NCBI GenBank assembly: GCA_963677085.2
Contig: CAXXFH010000004.1
Span: 1,116,001 to 1,180,000, forward strand
Length of the DNA: 64,000 nt
DNA from: G963677085 sp963677085
Lineage (GTDB): Bacteria > Planctomycetota > Planctomycetia > Pirellulales > Thermoguttaceae
Direction: 5' to 3'
The notes beneath the pieces were generated by a model. The model had not been told where the DNA came from. It saw only the letters and a program-made list of their open reading frames with translations, and searched no databases. Positions 18,919 through 27,218 of the stretch are shown here, piece by piece; the stretch's first letter is position 1, and each line of letters begins with the position of its first letter. The position numbers and the translations under genes are program-made.

Positions 18919-20199
18919 ATGAACGTATTGATTATTGGCAACGGGGGGCGGGAACACGCCCTGGCTTGGAAGATCGCTCAAAGTCCCCGGGCGGACCGTG
19001 TCTTTGTGGCGCCCGGCAACGCCGGCACGGCCCAAGACGCCGAGAATGTGGACATCGCCACGACCGATTTCGCCAAGTTGATCAAGTTCGCCAAGCAGAA
19101 CGACGTGGGGCTTACGGTCGTCGGCCCCGAGGCCCCCCTGGCCGCCGGCATTGTCGACGCCATGCAGGCCGAAGACCTCCGCGTGTTTGGCCCCAGCAAA
19201 GCGGCCGCCGAACTGGAAGCCAGCAAGGTCTTCTGCAAAGACCTGCTCCGCAGTGCCGACGTCCCTTCGGCCGACTACCAGGTCTTCCGCCACGCCGACA
19301 GCGCCCAGGCCTACCTGGAAAATCGCGACGACGTGCCCGTGGTCGTCAAGGCCGACGGCCTGGCCGCGGGCAAAGGGGTCATCGTCTGTAAAAATCGGGA
19401 GGAAGCCCTGGCGGCCGTCGACCAGATCGCTCGCCAACGGGCGTTTGGCGAGGCCGGCCATCAGATGGTGATCGAAGAACGGCTCGTCGGTCAGGAAGCC
19501 AGCGTGTTGGCCATTACCGACGGACAGACGATCGTCACCATGCAACCGGCCCAAGACCACAAGCCGGCCTACGATGGCGACACCGGCCCCAACACGGGCG
19601 GCATGGGCGCCTATTGTCCGGCCCCGCTGGTCGACGAAGCCATGCTCGGCTGGATTGAAGAACACGTGCTCGTGCCCACCGTCCACGCCATGAAACGTTC
19701 GCGGCGACCTTTCCGCGGCGTGCTTTACGCCGGGCTAATGGTCACCCGACAGGGCATCAAGGTGCTGGAATATAACGTCCGCTTCGGCGACCCCGAGTGC
19801 CAGCCGCTTTTGATGCGTCTGAAGACCGATCTGCTCGACGTGCTGGAAGCCACGGTCGACGGCCGGCTCGACGAACTCGATTCGCTCGAGTGGGACCCGC
19901 GCCCGGCGGTTTGTGTGGTAATGGCCAGCGAAGGCTACCCGGGCCGCTACACCAAGGGCCACCCGATCCGCGGCCTGGACGCTGCTGCGGCACTGCCCGA
20001 CGTGAAAGTGTTCCACGCCGGCACGGCCATGAAAGACAACCAGATCGTCAACGCCGGCGGCCGGGTGTTGAACGTCACGGCCCTGGGCAACACCATCTCA
20101 CAGGCAAAGCTCAACGCCTACACGGCCGTGAAATGCATCCGCTGGGACGGCGCCTGGTGCCGGAAGGATATCTCGGACAAGGCGTTGGAGATGTCGTGA
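18919..20199 (+). CDS. purD: Phosphoribosylamine-glycine ligase
   Basis: The 426-residue protein (start MNVLIIGNGGREHALAWK; the frame extends upstream but this is the conserved N-terminus) is a standard PurD. It has an ATP-grasp fold with PVVVKADGLAAGKGV (about residue 140) and the GNTGGMGAYCP segment written here as GPNTGGMGAYCPAP. The metal-binding part is LEYNVRFGDPECQ. It joins glycine to phosphoribosylamine in purine synthesis. No other pur genes are nearby. A weak TACAAT hexamer lies about 60 bases upstream. Confidence 0.97.
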   Translation: MNVLIIGNGGREHALAWKIAQSPRADRVFVAPGNAGTAQDAENVDIATTDFAKLIKFAKQNDVGLTVVGPEAPLAAGIVDAMQAEDLRVFGPSKAAAELEASKVFCKDLLRSADVPSADYQVFRHADSAQAYLENRDDVPVVVKADGLAAGKGVIVCKNREEALAAVDQIARQRAFGEAGHQMVIEERLVGQEASVLAITDGQTIVTMQPAQDHKPAYDGDTGPNTGGMGAYCPAPLVDEAMLGWIEEHVLVPTVHAMKRSRRPFRGVLYAGLMVTRQGIKVLEYNVRFGDPECQPLLMRLKTDLLDVLEATVDGRLDELDSLEWDPRPAVCVVMASEGYPGRYTKGHPIRGLDAAAALPDVKVFHAGTAMKDNQIVNAGGRVLNVTALGNTISQAKLNAYTAVKCIRWDGAWCRKDISDKALEMS

Positions 20200-20288
20200 A
20201 CGGAAATGTTGTAAGGCGGGAAATGCGTGCCGTCCGCGGGAGAACCACCCACCCGTCTTCGAGGATAATCTCAATAATTGTCGATGAA

Positions 20289-20587
20289 AATCTCGCAAAG
20301 GACGCCAAGACGCAAAGAATAATCTCCTCAAACTGAAAACAGAAGGAAGCCGCAGATGAACACAGATACACGCCGATGACGAAAACGACTTGGAAACGTG
20401 GATTATCTGGTAGATCACGCCGTGAAGACGCTATTTTCCCAAAGCCTCTCACGCCAGATAGTCCGTTCGATACGAGCGCTTTGCTATCTGCGTTCATTTG
20501 CGTCCATCTGCGGCTCCAATAGGTCGGAATCATTTTCAGTTTGAGTAATCTCCCGTTTCTTTGCGTCTTGGCGCCTTTGCGAGATCT
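20289..20587. repeat. Nested palindrome built of two D-type phrase families
   Basis: The outer arms (20289-20339 and 20532-20587) pair over ATCTCGCAAAGG, CGCCAAGACGCAAAG, a variable GAGAT/AATCTCC patch and CTCAAACTGAAAA. The inner arms (about 20347-20385 and 20482-20517) pair over GCCGCAGATG, AACRCAGATA and similar phrases (GCCGCAGATGAACACAGAT against GCCGCAGATGGACGCAAATG on the other strand). Arms total ~95 bases with indels and enclose about 95 bases of unique DNA. It follows purD; no ORF inside is credible. Confidence 0.85.
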
Positions 20588-20664
20588 AATTCTTTCGCGT
20601 TACGAACCGCAAAGGTTTGTTTTTTTGGAGGAGTAGCTGCCCCTAACCGAGAAACGCACCCACG

Positions 20665-21669
20665 ATGCGATTCACCCTGCAAACCCTGCTGTTGACGTTC
20701 GTCTTCGTCTGGTCATCGATGGCGCTGTATGGGGCAGGGCTGGGGATCATTGCTGCGGCCTTCCTGTTGGTCATGATCGCCTACGTCCGCACGGCGGTTT
20801 CTAGGCGAGATGCGATTGTCCGCCTCCTTATTGCCATCACGCTGATTGGCTGTGCGGGTCTGCTCATATTGCCCTCCTTCGAAGCTGCCCGCGAAGCCGC
20901 TCGCCGTATGCAATGCAGGAACAACCTCAAGCAGTTCGGCATCGCTCTGCTCTTGTACCACAAGGATCATCACTGCTTTCCACCGGCACAGATTGTCGAC
21001 GCAAACGGCCAGCCGATGCACAGTTGGCGCACACTGTTACTTCCGTATCTGGAGGGACAGGCAGTCTACGACCAGTACGATTTCGCTGCACCCTGGAACG
21101 GGTTGAAGAATCAAGCTCTGTGTAGGGCGACACAGCTGCTGGTTTTTTTGTGCCCAAGTGATGGTTCCTCTTGGAACGCAGAGGAGACGAGCTACGTCGC
21201 AGTCGCAGGCCCCAACACGGCGTGGCCGGGCACAGCCTGCACGCGACTTAAAGATTTCAAAGACGGTGTTAGCAAGACCATCCTGCTCGTGGAGATTGCC
21301 GACTCGAAAATCCCCTGGGAAGAGCCACGCGACCTCACACAAAAAGATGCTCTCAAGGGAATTAATCCCGGGTCGAAGCCCGGCATCTCCTCGTACCACG
21401 CCCTGGAGCCAAAGGTCTTCTACGACAAGCAGCCAGGCGCCCACGCCTTGTTCGCCGACGGCTCGGTTCATTTCCTCCCCCAGCAGATTACCCAAGACGA
21501 CCTCAAGGCCCTGCTGACCCGCGACGGTGGCGAATCGCTCGACCCGGCCGATCTCGAAGACCGATACCCCCCGCGATTTCGCTGGGATCGCGTCGCCGCC
21601 CTGGCGGTGTTCGTGCTCACGTTTCTGCTACTGGCGTTCCGCCCACGAACCGCAAAATCGGCCGTTTGA
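20665..21669 (+). CDS. DUF1559 (planctomycete H-x9-DG type) membrane protein
   Basis: This 334-residue protein shows the DUF1559 pattern: SFEAAREAARRMQCRNNLKQ (about residue 72), a FPPAQ segment, SWRTLLLPYLEGQAVYDQYDF, and the C-terminal GAHALFADGSVHFLPQQI (H-x-DG). Classical members start with a type IV prepilin-like helix (GFTLVELL). This one has two or three hydrophobic helices at the N-terminus (TLQTLLLTFVFVWSSMALYG and LLIAITLIGCAGLLIL) and an extra C-terminal helix (VAALAVFVLTFLLLAF). The role is unknown and surface or pseudopilus functions are guessed. ATG at 20665; GGAGGAG lies ~35 bases upstream, too far for a normal SD. Confidence 0.87.
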   Translation: MRFTLQTLLLTFVFVWSSMALYGAGLGIIAAAFLLVMIAYVRTAVSRRDAIVRLLIAITLIGCAGLLILPSFEAAREAARRMQCRNNLKQFGIALLLYHKDHHCFPPAQIVDANGQPMHSWRTLLLPYLEGQAVYDQYDFAAPWNGLKNQALCRATQLLVFLCPSDGSSWNAEETSYVAVAGPNTAWPGTACTRLKDFKDGVSKTILLVEIADSKIPWEEPRDLTQKDALKGINPGSKPGISSYHALEPKVFYDKQPGAHALFADGSVHFLPQQITQDDLKALLTRDGGESLDPADLEDRYPPRFRWDRVAALAVFVLTFLLLAFRPRTAKSAV

Positions 21670-21759
21670 CGACTTTTTTGTCCAAACCGCGGCGCGACAT
21701 CGTATTACCTTACGCTGGAATTCATAAACGCAGGCCCCTCTGCCCAGTAAGGTATTACG

Positions 21760-22449
21760 ATGAAAGTACTTAGCAAGAGCTTCTCCGTCGCAGCACTGGC
21801 CCTGATCGCTCTCTTGGTTTTCGGCGGCTGGGCCAAGGCCGAGACGATCCTCCAGTACAGTTTTGGGCAAGCTGGCCCTACGACGGAAATCGCCGGGGTC
21901 ACGGGCGGCGACATTGCCAACGGCGGCTCCTTGTCGGCATTACTCCCGAACGCAGGGGATGGCTACGGCAGCGATCCCGTACTGCACACCAACCCGGGCA
22001 CCGGTGCTTCGCAGACCATCGCCACTGCATTTTCTACCGACAATTACTTCTACTTCACGCTAACCCCCGACAGCGGCACCACGCTCGACCTGACCAGCTT
22101 GAGTTTCAACGTTGCCCGAGGTGGAGACTCGAGCCTCCCTCGCAACTACGGCGTTCGCTCCAGTGCCACGGGCACCGCCGACCTCTCCTCGGGCGCCGTT
22201 GCGACGGTGCGGACAACCTGGACCCCAATCACCGTGGACTTGAGTACGTACACGGAACTACAGAACGTGACGTCGGAAGTCACCTTCCTATTCGCAGTTG
22301 CCACCCTGAGTTCTGGCAACAGCCTGGAATGGGACGACATCACCATCGAAGGCGCCGTCGTACCCGAGCCCTCGACCTTCGTCCTGACAGCCCTTGGTCT
22401 GCTGGGTTTCGCCTTCTACGGCAGGCGGCGGAAGAATCGCGTTTCTTGA
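21760..22449 (+). CDS. PEP-CTERM sorting domain protein
   Basis: The 229-residue protein has a signal peptide (VAALALIALLVFGGWAKA), a beta-rich mature part with TLDLTSLSFNVARGGDSS and ITVDLSTYTELQNVTSEVTF, and a C-terminal tag (VVPEPSTFVLTALGLLGFAFYGRRRKNR). It is predicted to be processed by an exosortase. AAGG lies eight bases before the ATG. No function beyond surface location can be given. Confidence 0.9.
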   Translation: MKVLSKSFSVAALALIALLVFGGWAKAETILQYSFGQAGPTTEIAGVTGGDIANGGSLSALLPNAGDGYGSDPVLHTNPGTGASQTIATAFSTDNYFYFTLTPDSGTTLDLTSLSFNVARGGDSSLPRNYGVRSSATGTADLSSGAVATVRTTWTPITVDLSTYTELQNVTSEVTFLFAVATLSSGNSLEWDDITIEGAVVPEPSTFVLTALGLLGFAFYGRRRKNRVS

Positions 22450-22509
22450 GTCCCGACGGGACGTCCGGTAACAAGCCAGACCTGGACAACGCGGCCCGCG
22501 AAAACATCG

Positions 22510-22562
22510 AGCCCCACAGGGGCGACAGGAGCGTTGCCTCTGTCGCCCCTGTGGGGCTTTGG
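22510..22562. terminator. Bidirectional terminator-like hairpin
   Basis: Perfect 19-bp arms at 22510-22528 and 22540-22558 (AGCCCCACAGGGGCGACAG) have an 11-base loop and a TTT after the right arm. It lies between convergent genes, so it may end transcription from both sides. Confidence 0.7.
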
Positions 22563-22620
22563 CTATGCTACACAATGCCATCGGCATGCGACAGGTAATC
22601 CTGATGTTCGAGGGAAGGAG

Positions 22621-22650
22621 CATGCCCACGCAAGCGTGGGCATGGCACCC
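22621..22650. repeat. F-family half element
   Basis: The hairpin CATGCCCACG/CGTGGGCATG is followed by GCACCC, giving one TGGCACCC end. It matches one half of the elements at 43480-43559 and 63062-63137. Confidence 0.75.
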
Positions 22651-22683
22651 AAACCCCAATATTCAGATTGACGAAGCAGTAGT

Positions 22684-24279
22684 CTACCCGTCCAAAATCG
22701 CTTCCGCCTCGGCGCGATACGCATCCATCACGTACGGGATGTTCGTCACGTCGGCACACTCGCGAGTCAGGCTGAAAATCTCCTTGCGGGTAATCGCCGA
22801 CACGTTGAAGCATCGGGCACCGGCCATCAACTGCTGCAGGCCGACCGAGAGCTTGTTCACATAGGAGAAGATTCCCAACGCCCCCAGCGGAACGTTCTTC
22901 ATCTCGTCGCGGCCTACGATGTCGGCCACTTGCTCCCAGCACACAAAGATTTCTTCGGGCTTGGCACCGTAGGGGGCCACTGTCTTGGGCAACCCGCCGT
23001 TGGCCAGCCAGTTCTCGCAATTCTTGCCGACCATGCCCGGGATCATCAACGCTCGGCCCATGCAAATGGCCTTCACGTAAGGAGCACCCAGGGCGATCGC
23101 CTTGAAGATGTGGTCCTCGGCACTGAAACCGCCGGCAAAGGCCAAATCGGGCACACGCTCGCCCTTGGCCACCAGCTTGTCGGCAAATTCCACTGCGGCC
23201 GAATGCAGATAAATGGCCGGCACGCCCCATTCTTCCATCATCCGCCAAGGGCTCATGCCCGTGCCACCGGGGGCACCGTCGATCGTCAGCAGGTCGATCT
23301 TGGCCTTGCTCGACCACTTCAGCGCCATGGCCAACTCGCGCAGCCCATAGGCCCCGGTCTTCAGCGTGATCCGCTTGAAACCCAACGCCCGAAGCCGCGC
23401 GCACTCGGCCAGGAAGCTCTCTTCGTCGATGAAGCCCAGCCGGCTGTGACGCTCGAACTCCTTGATCGCCCCGCTCTTGAAGGCTGCCTGATTGAGCGGA
23501 TTCGACGGGTCGGGCGTGACCACGTAGCCACGCTTCTGGAGTTCCAACGCCCGATCGAGGCTATCGACCTTGATTTCGCCGCCGATGCACTTGGCGCCCT
23601 GGCCCCACTTCAGTTCGATGGTGTCCAGGCCATGCTTCTCGATGACGTATTCGGCCACGCCGAGTCGGGTGTCTTCGACGTTCATCTGCACGAGGATTTC
23701 ACCCAACCCTTGGTGATAACGCCGGTAGAGGTCGATCCGCCGGTCCATATCCGGAGCGAGCTTCACTTTGCCGTCGCCGTTAAGCTCGAGCGCAGGGTCG
23801 ATACCGCAGACGTTTTCGCCGCAGACCAGCGTTACACCGCCGATGGCCGCCCCCATGGCGAAGTGTTCCCAGTTCTTCCGGGCGATCTCGGTGGAACCCA
23901 GCGCGCCGGTGAAGACGGGCGCCGCCATTTTCACCTTTTTGTCCCAACCGTATTCGGTCGAAACGTCGACGGCCGGGAAGATGCACGTGTCGGGGTTGGC
24001 GGCCACGCCCTCGGGCAAGCCGTTGCCACCCAAGGCGTAGCCCTGGATGTTCAGGTGCGAGTAGTCGACCGGGTAGTCTTTGTCGCCGCCGGCGGTGACG
24101 TCGCCGAACGGCCCGGGATAGATGAGTTCCCGTCCGCGGAAGGTTGCGCGAAACACCTCGCAGTTGCCGGTGCAACCGTCGACGCACCGCGAGCAAAGCC
24201 CGGACTGCGGCACCACGTTTCGCGAGCGGTTGTGCGAAAGCGTGGCATCGGTTCCGTTAGGTCGTTGTAGGTTTACCAT
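22684..24279 (-). CDS. FMN-binding glutamate-synthase-family protein
   Basis: The 531-residue protein matches the glutamate synthase central and FMN-binding domains found as a stand-alone GltB-like enzyme in archaea and planctomycetes. Four cysteines at residues 29, 32, 36 and 40 (LCSRCVDGCTGNC) form a possible iron-sulfur site. The FMN/Fe-S barrel shows WGQGAKCIGGEIK, LLTIDGAPGGTGMSPW and GGFSAEDHIFKAIALGAPYV. The amidotransferase domain is lacking, so ammonia or a partner subunit must supply nitrogen if it makes glutamate. The true reaction is unproven. Start ATG at 24279. Confidence 0.88.
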   Translation of the reverse strand: MVNLQRPNGTDATLSHNRSRNVVPQSGLCSRCVDGCTGNCEVFRATFRGRELIYPGPFGDVTAGGDKDYPVDYSHLNIQGYALGGNGLPEGVAANPDTCIFPAVDVSTEYGWDKKVKMAAPVFTGALGSTEIARKNWEHFAMGAAIGGVTLVCGENVCGIDPALELNGDGKVKLAPDMDRRIDLYRRYHQGLGEILVQMNVEDTRLGVAEYVIEKHGLDTIELKWGQGAKCIGGEIKVDSLDRALELQKRGYVVTPDPSNPLNQAAFKSGAIKEFERHSRLGFIDEESFLAECARLRALGFKRITLKTGAYGLRELAMALKWSSKAKIDLLTIDGAPGGTGMSPWRMMEEWGVPAIYLHSAAVEFADKLVAKGERVPDLAFAGGFSAEDHIFKAIALGAPYVKAICMGRALMIPGMVGKNCENWLANGGLPKTVAPYGAKPEEIFVCWEQVADIVGRDEMKNVPLGALGIFSYVNKLSVGLQQLMAGARCFNVSAITRKEIFSLTRECADVTNIPYVMDAYRAEAEAILDG

Positions 24280-24634
24280 CAGATCTCCTTGGCACGGTCC
24301 TGAGGTAAGTAGAAATTGACATGAGAAACAGAGGGGCCACTCACACCGCCGTGGTCCAGAATATTACGAACCGGGGCATGGGACAGCGTCCGCCCATCTC
24401 CCTCCTCGGGCTCGCCCGGAAGACCCCGTTACACGAGCCCACAAGCCGCCATTCTAGCGAACATTGCCACATTAAGTAAAACACTATTCGCTAATACTTA
24501 ACATTACGTAAGCTAATGCCATTGGTGCCGCATGCCCTACGAAAGCTAGCAACATCGCAAGAAGACGGCCACAATACGCTACCCAAGCGTGGCTTGCGCA
24601 CTATTTTTCACTCTTACCATGGCAGGAATCAGTA
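24280..24634. other. Intergenic, AT-rich, no gene seen
   Basis: This holds the promoter region for the FMN enzyme on the minus strand and an AT-rich patch around 24470-24530. Short frames here look like chance and I see no family repeat. Confidence 0.5.
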
Positions 24635-25507
24635 TCAGATTTTGTTATCCTCATCGCCGAGACCGTCATCATCGCACGAGTCATCATTGCGCAGATTGCC
24701 ATCGAGCAGGTCTTGGATTTCGGCGAGGTACTCGGGCGGGAAAAGATGATCGACGCCCAGCGCGTCGGCTTCCGCCGCTTGCCGATCGTCGCTTGCATCG
24801 CCCTGGCCGATGCTGTCTGTGCCTTCGTCCGCGTCTTCCACCCTATCCGCAGTCCCCGGTGATTGGGGCCCTAGATCCTCTTTCGGATCTACCTCGCGAG
24901 ATGAACGATCGCGATTAGGCGAATCATCCTCGGCTTCCGGCGGCAACTCCACCCCCTCGATACTTTGGCTTTCAATCCCTTGCTGGGCGACAAACGCATC
25001 GAGAAGCGACTGGCCGCCAAACTGCCGAATCCAGTAGTCGACATCCTCCTCCAGCAACGGCACGGGCGGACGATTGGACGTTTCGGCCTCGGCCCGATGA
25101 CGGCGACGCCGACGGCGCAACGTCGACTCATACCAGGCTTCGCTGTCGACGGCCTTGGCCCGACGATGTCGCGCCGCCCGATGCAGCCGGTGGTCGCCGG
25201 AAACCACCACCAGATGTCGCGGACTGCTGTCGCGGCGGATGAGTTCTTCGATCAGCGTATCGGCCTCGTCATAGGCCGACGCGAATTGCACGGTAATCCC
25301 ACGGTGCCTTACCGTGCGCGGCAGCCCTGGCGGCGGGTCGTGGGCGTCGAAGACCACCGTCGTTCGGGCGATTTCCTCAGGCGTAAGCGATTCGGCAAGG
25401 AAATTCAGCAGGGCCAATCGAGCACGCTCAAGACTGTCCGGCCCCAAACCACGCGGCATCAGCCCGATCGCGTAGAGCAGATTGTAGCCGTCGATGAGCA
25501 GAGACAT
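24635..25507 (-). CDS. NYN-domain ribonuclease-like protein (YacP-type)
   Basis: The 290-residue protein starts at 25507 (MSLLIDGYNLLYAIG). The N-terminal ~150 residues are a PIN-like NYN domain with LIDGYN, VVFDAHDP and VVVSGDHRLH, the acidic residues expected of the metal site. This is related to YacP/Rae1-type RNases. Residues ~150-290 are a low-complexity acidic tail (DEGTDSIGQGDASDD, DDSCDDDGLGDED). The tail is not typical of the family and may mediate interaction. The RNA target is unknown. Confidence 0.87.
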   Translation of the reverse strand: MSLLIDGYNLLYAIGLMPRGLGPDSLERARLALLNFLAESLTPEEIARTTVVFDAHDPPPGLPRTVRHRGITVQFASAYDEADTLIEELIRRDSSPRHLVVVSGDHRLHRAARHRRAKAVDSEAWYESTLRRRRRRHRAEAETSNRPPVPLLEEDVDYWIRQFGGQSLLDAFVAQQGIESQSIEGVELPPEAEDDSPNRDRSSREVDPKEDLGPQSPGTADRVEDADEGTDSIGQGDASDDRQAAEADALGVDHLFPPEYLAEIQDLLDGNLRNDDSCDDDGLGDEDNKI

Positions 25508-25563
25508 AGCCGTAAGAAGGATGAATGACGCTCCCGGGCCGCCGCAACGGATCGCGAGAAAGG

Positions 25564-25675
25564 ATGGCCACGAAAAACACAAAAAATCGCGAAAAGACGC
25601 TTTTGCCTGCAGACGACTTTTTGCTCGTCATCCAAACGTTCAACCGCCTATTCTTTTCGTGTTTTTTGTGGCGAT
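25564..25675. repeat. D-family inverted repeat
   Basis: Left arm near 25564-25596 (CCACGAAAAACACAAAAAA) pairs imperfectly with the right arm 25651-25675 (TTTTCGTGTTTTTTGTGGCG). About 55 bases lie between. It sits just upstream of the NYN gene. Confidence 0.65.
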
Positions 25676-25805
25676 AGACAGCGCGGCACCGGATCGAGCG
25701 CGACATGCCGTCTCGTTGATCTGATCGATCCTGTAATCCTGCCAACAACCCGTACTATTCGCCTCATCTTCTGGGAAAGTCGAAGCAGAGTTTCTAAGGA
25801 AGTGC

Positions 25806-25829
25806 GTTCCCAAGCCGGAGCTTGGGAAC
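25806..25829. repeat. G-family hairpin
   Basis: GTTCCCAAGC CGGA GCTTGGGAAC is a perfect 10-bp stem with a four-base loop. It is downstream of pyrC and may act in transcript end formation. Confidence 0.75.
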
Positions 25830-25865
25830 GAGAGAATAATTCATCATGCGTCCTTTACTTCCCGC

Positions 25866-27140
25866 CTATCGCACGAGCCTCACTTCGCCGCCGACGATTG
25901 TCGTCACCGCTCGGCCCGTCAGTTCCCAGCCGATGAAGGGCGAGTTGGCGCTTTTCGAGCGGAAGTCGGCCGCGTCGACGGTCCAGCGGACCTCCGGGTC
26001 GATGATCGTTACATCGGCGTCGGCACCAACCTGGAGCGTTCCTTTGTCGACCCCCAGAATCCGGGCCGGATTGACAGTCATCTTCTTCAGCGCGGCTGGC
26101 CAGTCGAGGTGCCCGGGCTCGATCAGTCGCGTTACGACCAGCCCCAAGGCCGTCTCCAGGCCGACGATCCCAAACGGTGCCCGATCCAACTCCTGCATCT
26201 TCTTCTCTTTAGCGTGCGGCGCATGATCGGTCACGATGCAATCGATCGTGCCATCGACCAAGCCTTCGATGCACGCTTCGACGTGCTCCTTGCCCCGCAA
26301 CGGTGGGCTCATCTTGAAGTTCGAGTCGAAGCTGCGCAAGCATTCGTCGGTAAGCGTGAAATGGTGAGGACAGACTTCGGTGGTCACGCGCACTCCGCGG
26401 CGTTTCGCGCGACGCACGGCGTCGACACTGCCCGCGGTGGAAACGTGCATCAAGTGGAAGCGTCCGCCGGTGGCCTCGGCCAGGGCGATGTCGCGGCTGG
26501 CCATCACGTCTTCGGCCGCCGCCGGCATCCCGGCCAACCCCAGCAGCAGCGACGTAAGCCCTTCGTGCATGACGCCGTGTTGCGTCAGCTCGCGGATTTC
26601 CGAGTGATTCAGCACGGGCGTATCGAACATCAGGCAATACTCGAACGCCCGGCGCATCAGTTCGGCGTCGTAGATCGGTGCGCCGTCGTCGGTGAAGGCA
26701 ACCGCGCCGGCCTTGACCAACTGGCCAATCTCCGAGAGTTCCTTGCCTTCGCGATTCTTGCTCACGCTGGCGATCACAAACACGTTGCAATTGCCCGCCC
26801 GGGCGGCCTGGCCCTGGACGAACTCGACGGACGCTTGGCTGTCGATCGGCGGCTCGGTGTTGGGGATGCAGGCGATCGACGTAAACCCACCGGCCAGGGC
26901 GGCGGCAGTGCCCGTCTCGATGGTTTCGTCTTCTTCGCGTCCCGGCTCGCGGAGGTGAACGTGGATGTCGATCAGCCCCGGCGCGACGATCTTGCCGGCG
27001 GCGTCGATCACTTGGTCCTGCCCGTCGGGCGACGCATCGTAGGCGGCGATCCGCCCGTCGACGATCAAAAGGTTGGTCACCCGATCCATCTGCTGCGAAG
27101 GATCAATCACACGGCCGTTTTGGATGAGAACGGAAGACAT
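25866..27140 (-). CDS. pyrC: Dihydroorotase
   Basis: The 424-residue class I dihydroorotase has the metal box DIHVHLREPGREEDE (about residue 60), then GGFTSIACIPNTEPP, NHSEIRE, the FHLMHVSTAGS motif, TTEVCPHHF and DHAPHAKEKK. It closes carbamoyl-aspartate to dihydroorotate in pyrimidine synthesis. It is the second gene after pyrB on the same strand; the spacer of 78 bases is made of B and A phrase repeats. An A repeat (AAACCATAAATTAAAA) touches the ATG at 27140. No Shine-Dalgarno is seen. Confidence 0.97.
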   Translation of the reverse strand: MSSVLIQNGRVIDPSQQMDRVTNLLIVDGRIAAYDASPDGQDQVIDAAGKIVAPGLIDIHVHLREPGREEDETIETGTAAALAGGFTSIACIPNTEPPIDSQASVEFVQGQAARAGNCNVFVIASVSKNREGKELSEIGQLVKAGAVAFTDDGAPIYDAELMRRAFEYCLMFDTPVLNHSEIRELTQHGVMHEGLTSLLLGLAGMPAAAEDVMASRDIALAEATGGRFHLMHVSTAGSVDAVRRAKRRGVRVTTEVCPHHFTLTDECLRSFDSNFKMSPPLRGKEHVEACIEGLVDGTIDCIVTDHAPHAKEKKMQELDRAPFGIVGLETALGLVVTRLIEPGHLDWPAALKKMTVNPARILGVDKGTLQVGADADVTIIDPEVRWTVDAADFRSKSANSPFIGWELTGRAVTTIVGGEVRLVR

Positions 27141-27218
27141 TTTTAATTTATGGTTTGGGATTTATGGTTTGGGAAGTAAGATGGCCGCTCACGGCTTCGC
27201 TCTTTCCGCTTTCCGCTC
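27141..27218 (-). repeat. Composite spacer: B then A
   Basis: B overlaps the pyrB stop (GAAAAGCGGAAGGCTGA) with the GAAGCCGTGAGCGGC hairpin. A (CCCAAACCATAAATCCC, twice) then fills the space to the pyrC ATG. Confidence 0.8.

Noticed and set aside
22930..24270. Long plus-strand frame (446 codons)
   Set aside because: It lies opposite the FMN glutamate-synthase gene and its translation looks like a shadow (His/Arg-rich, no motif).
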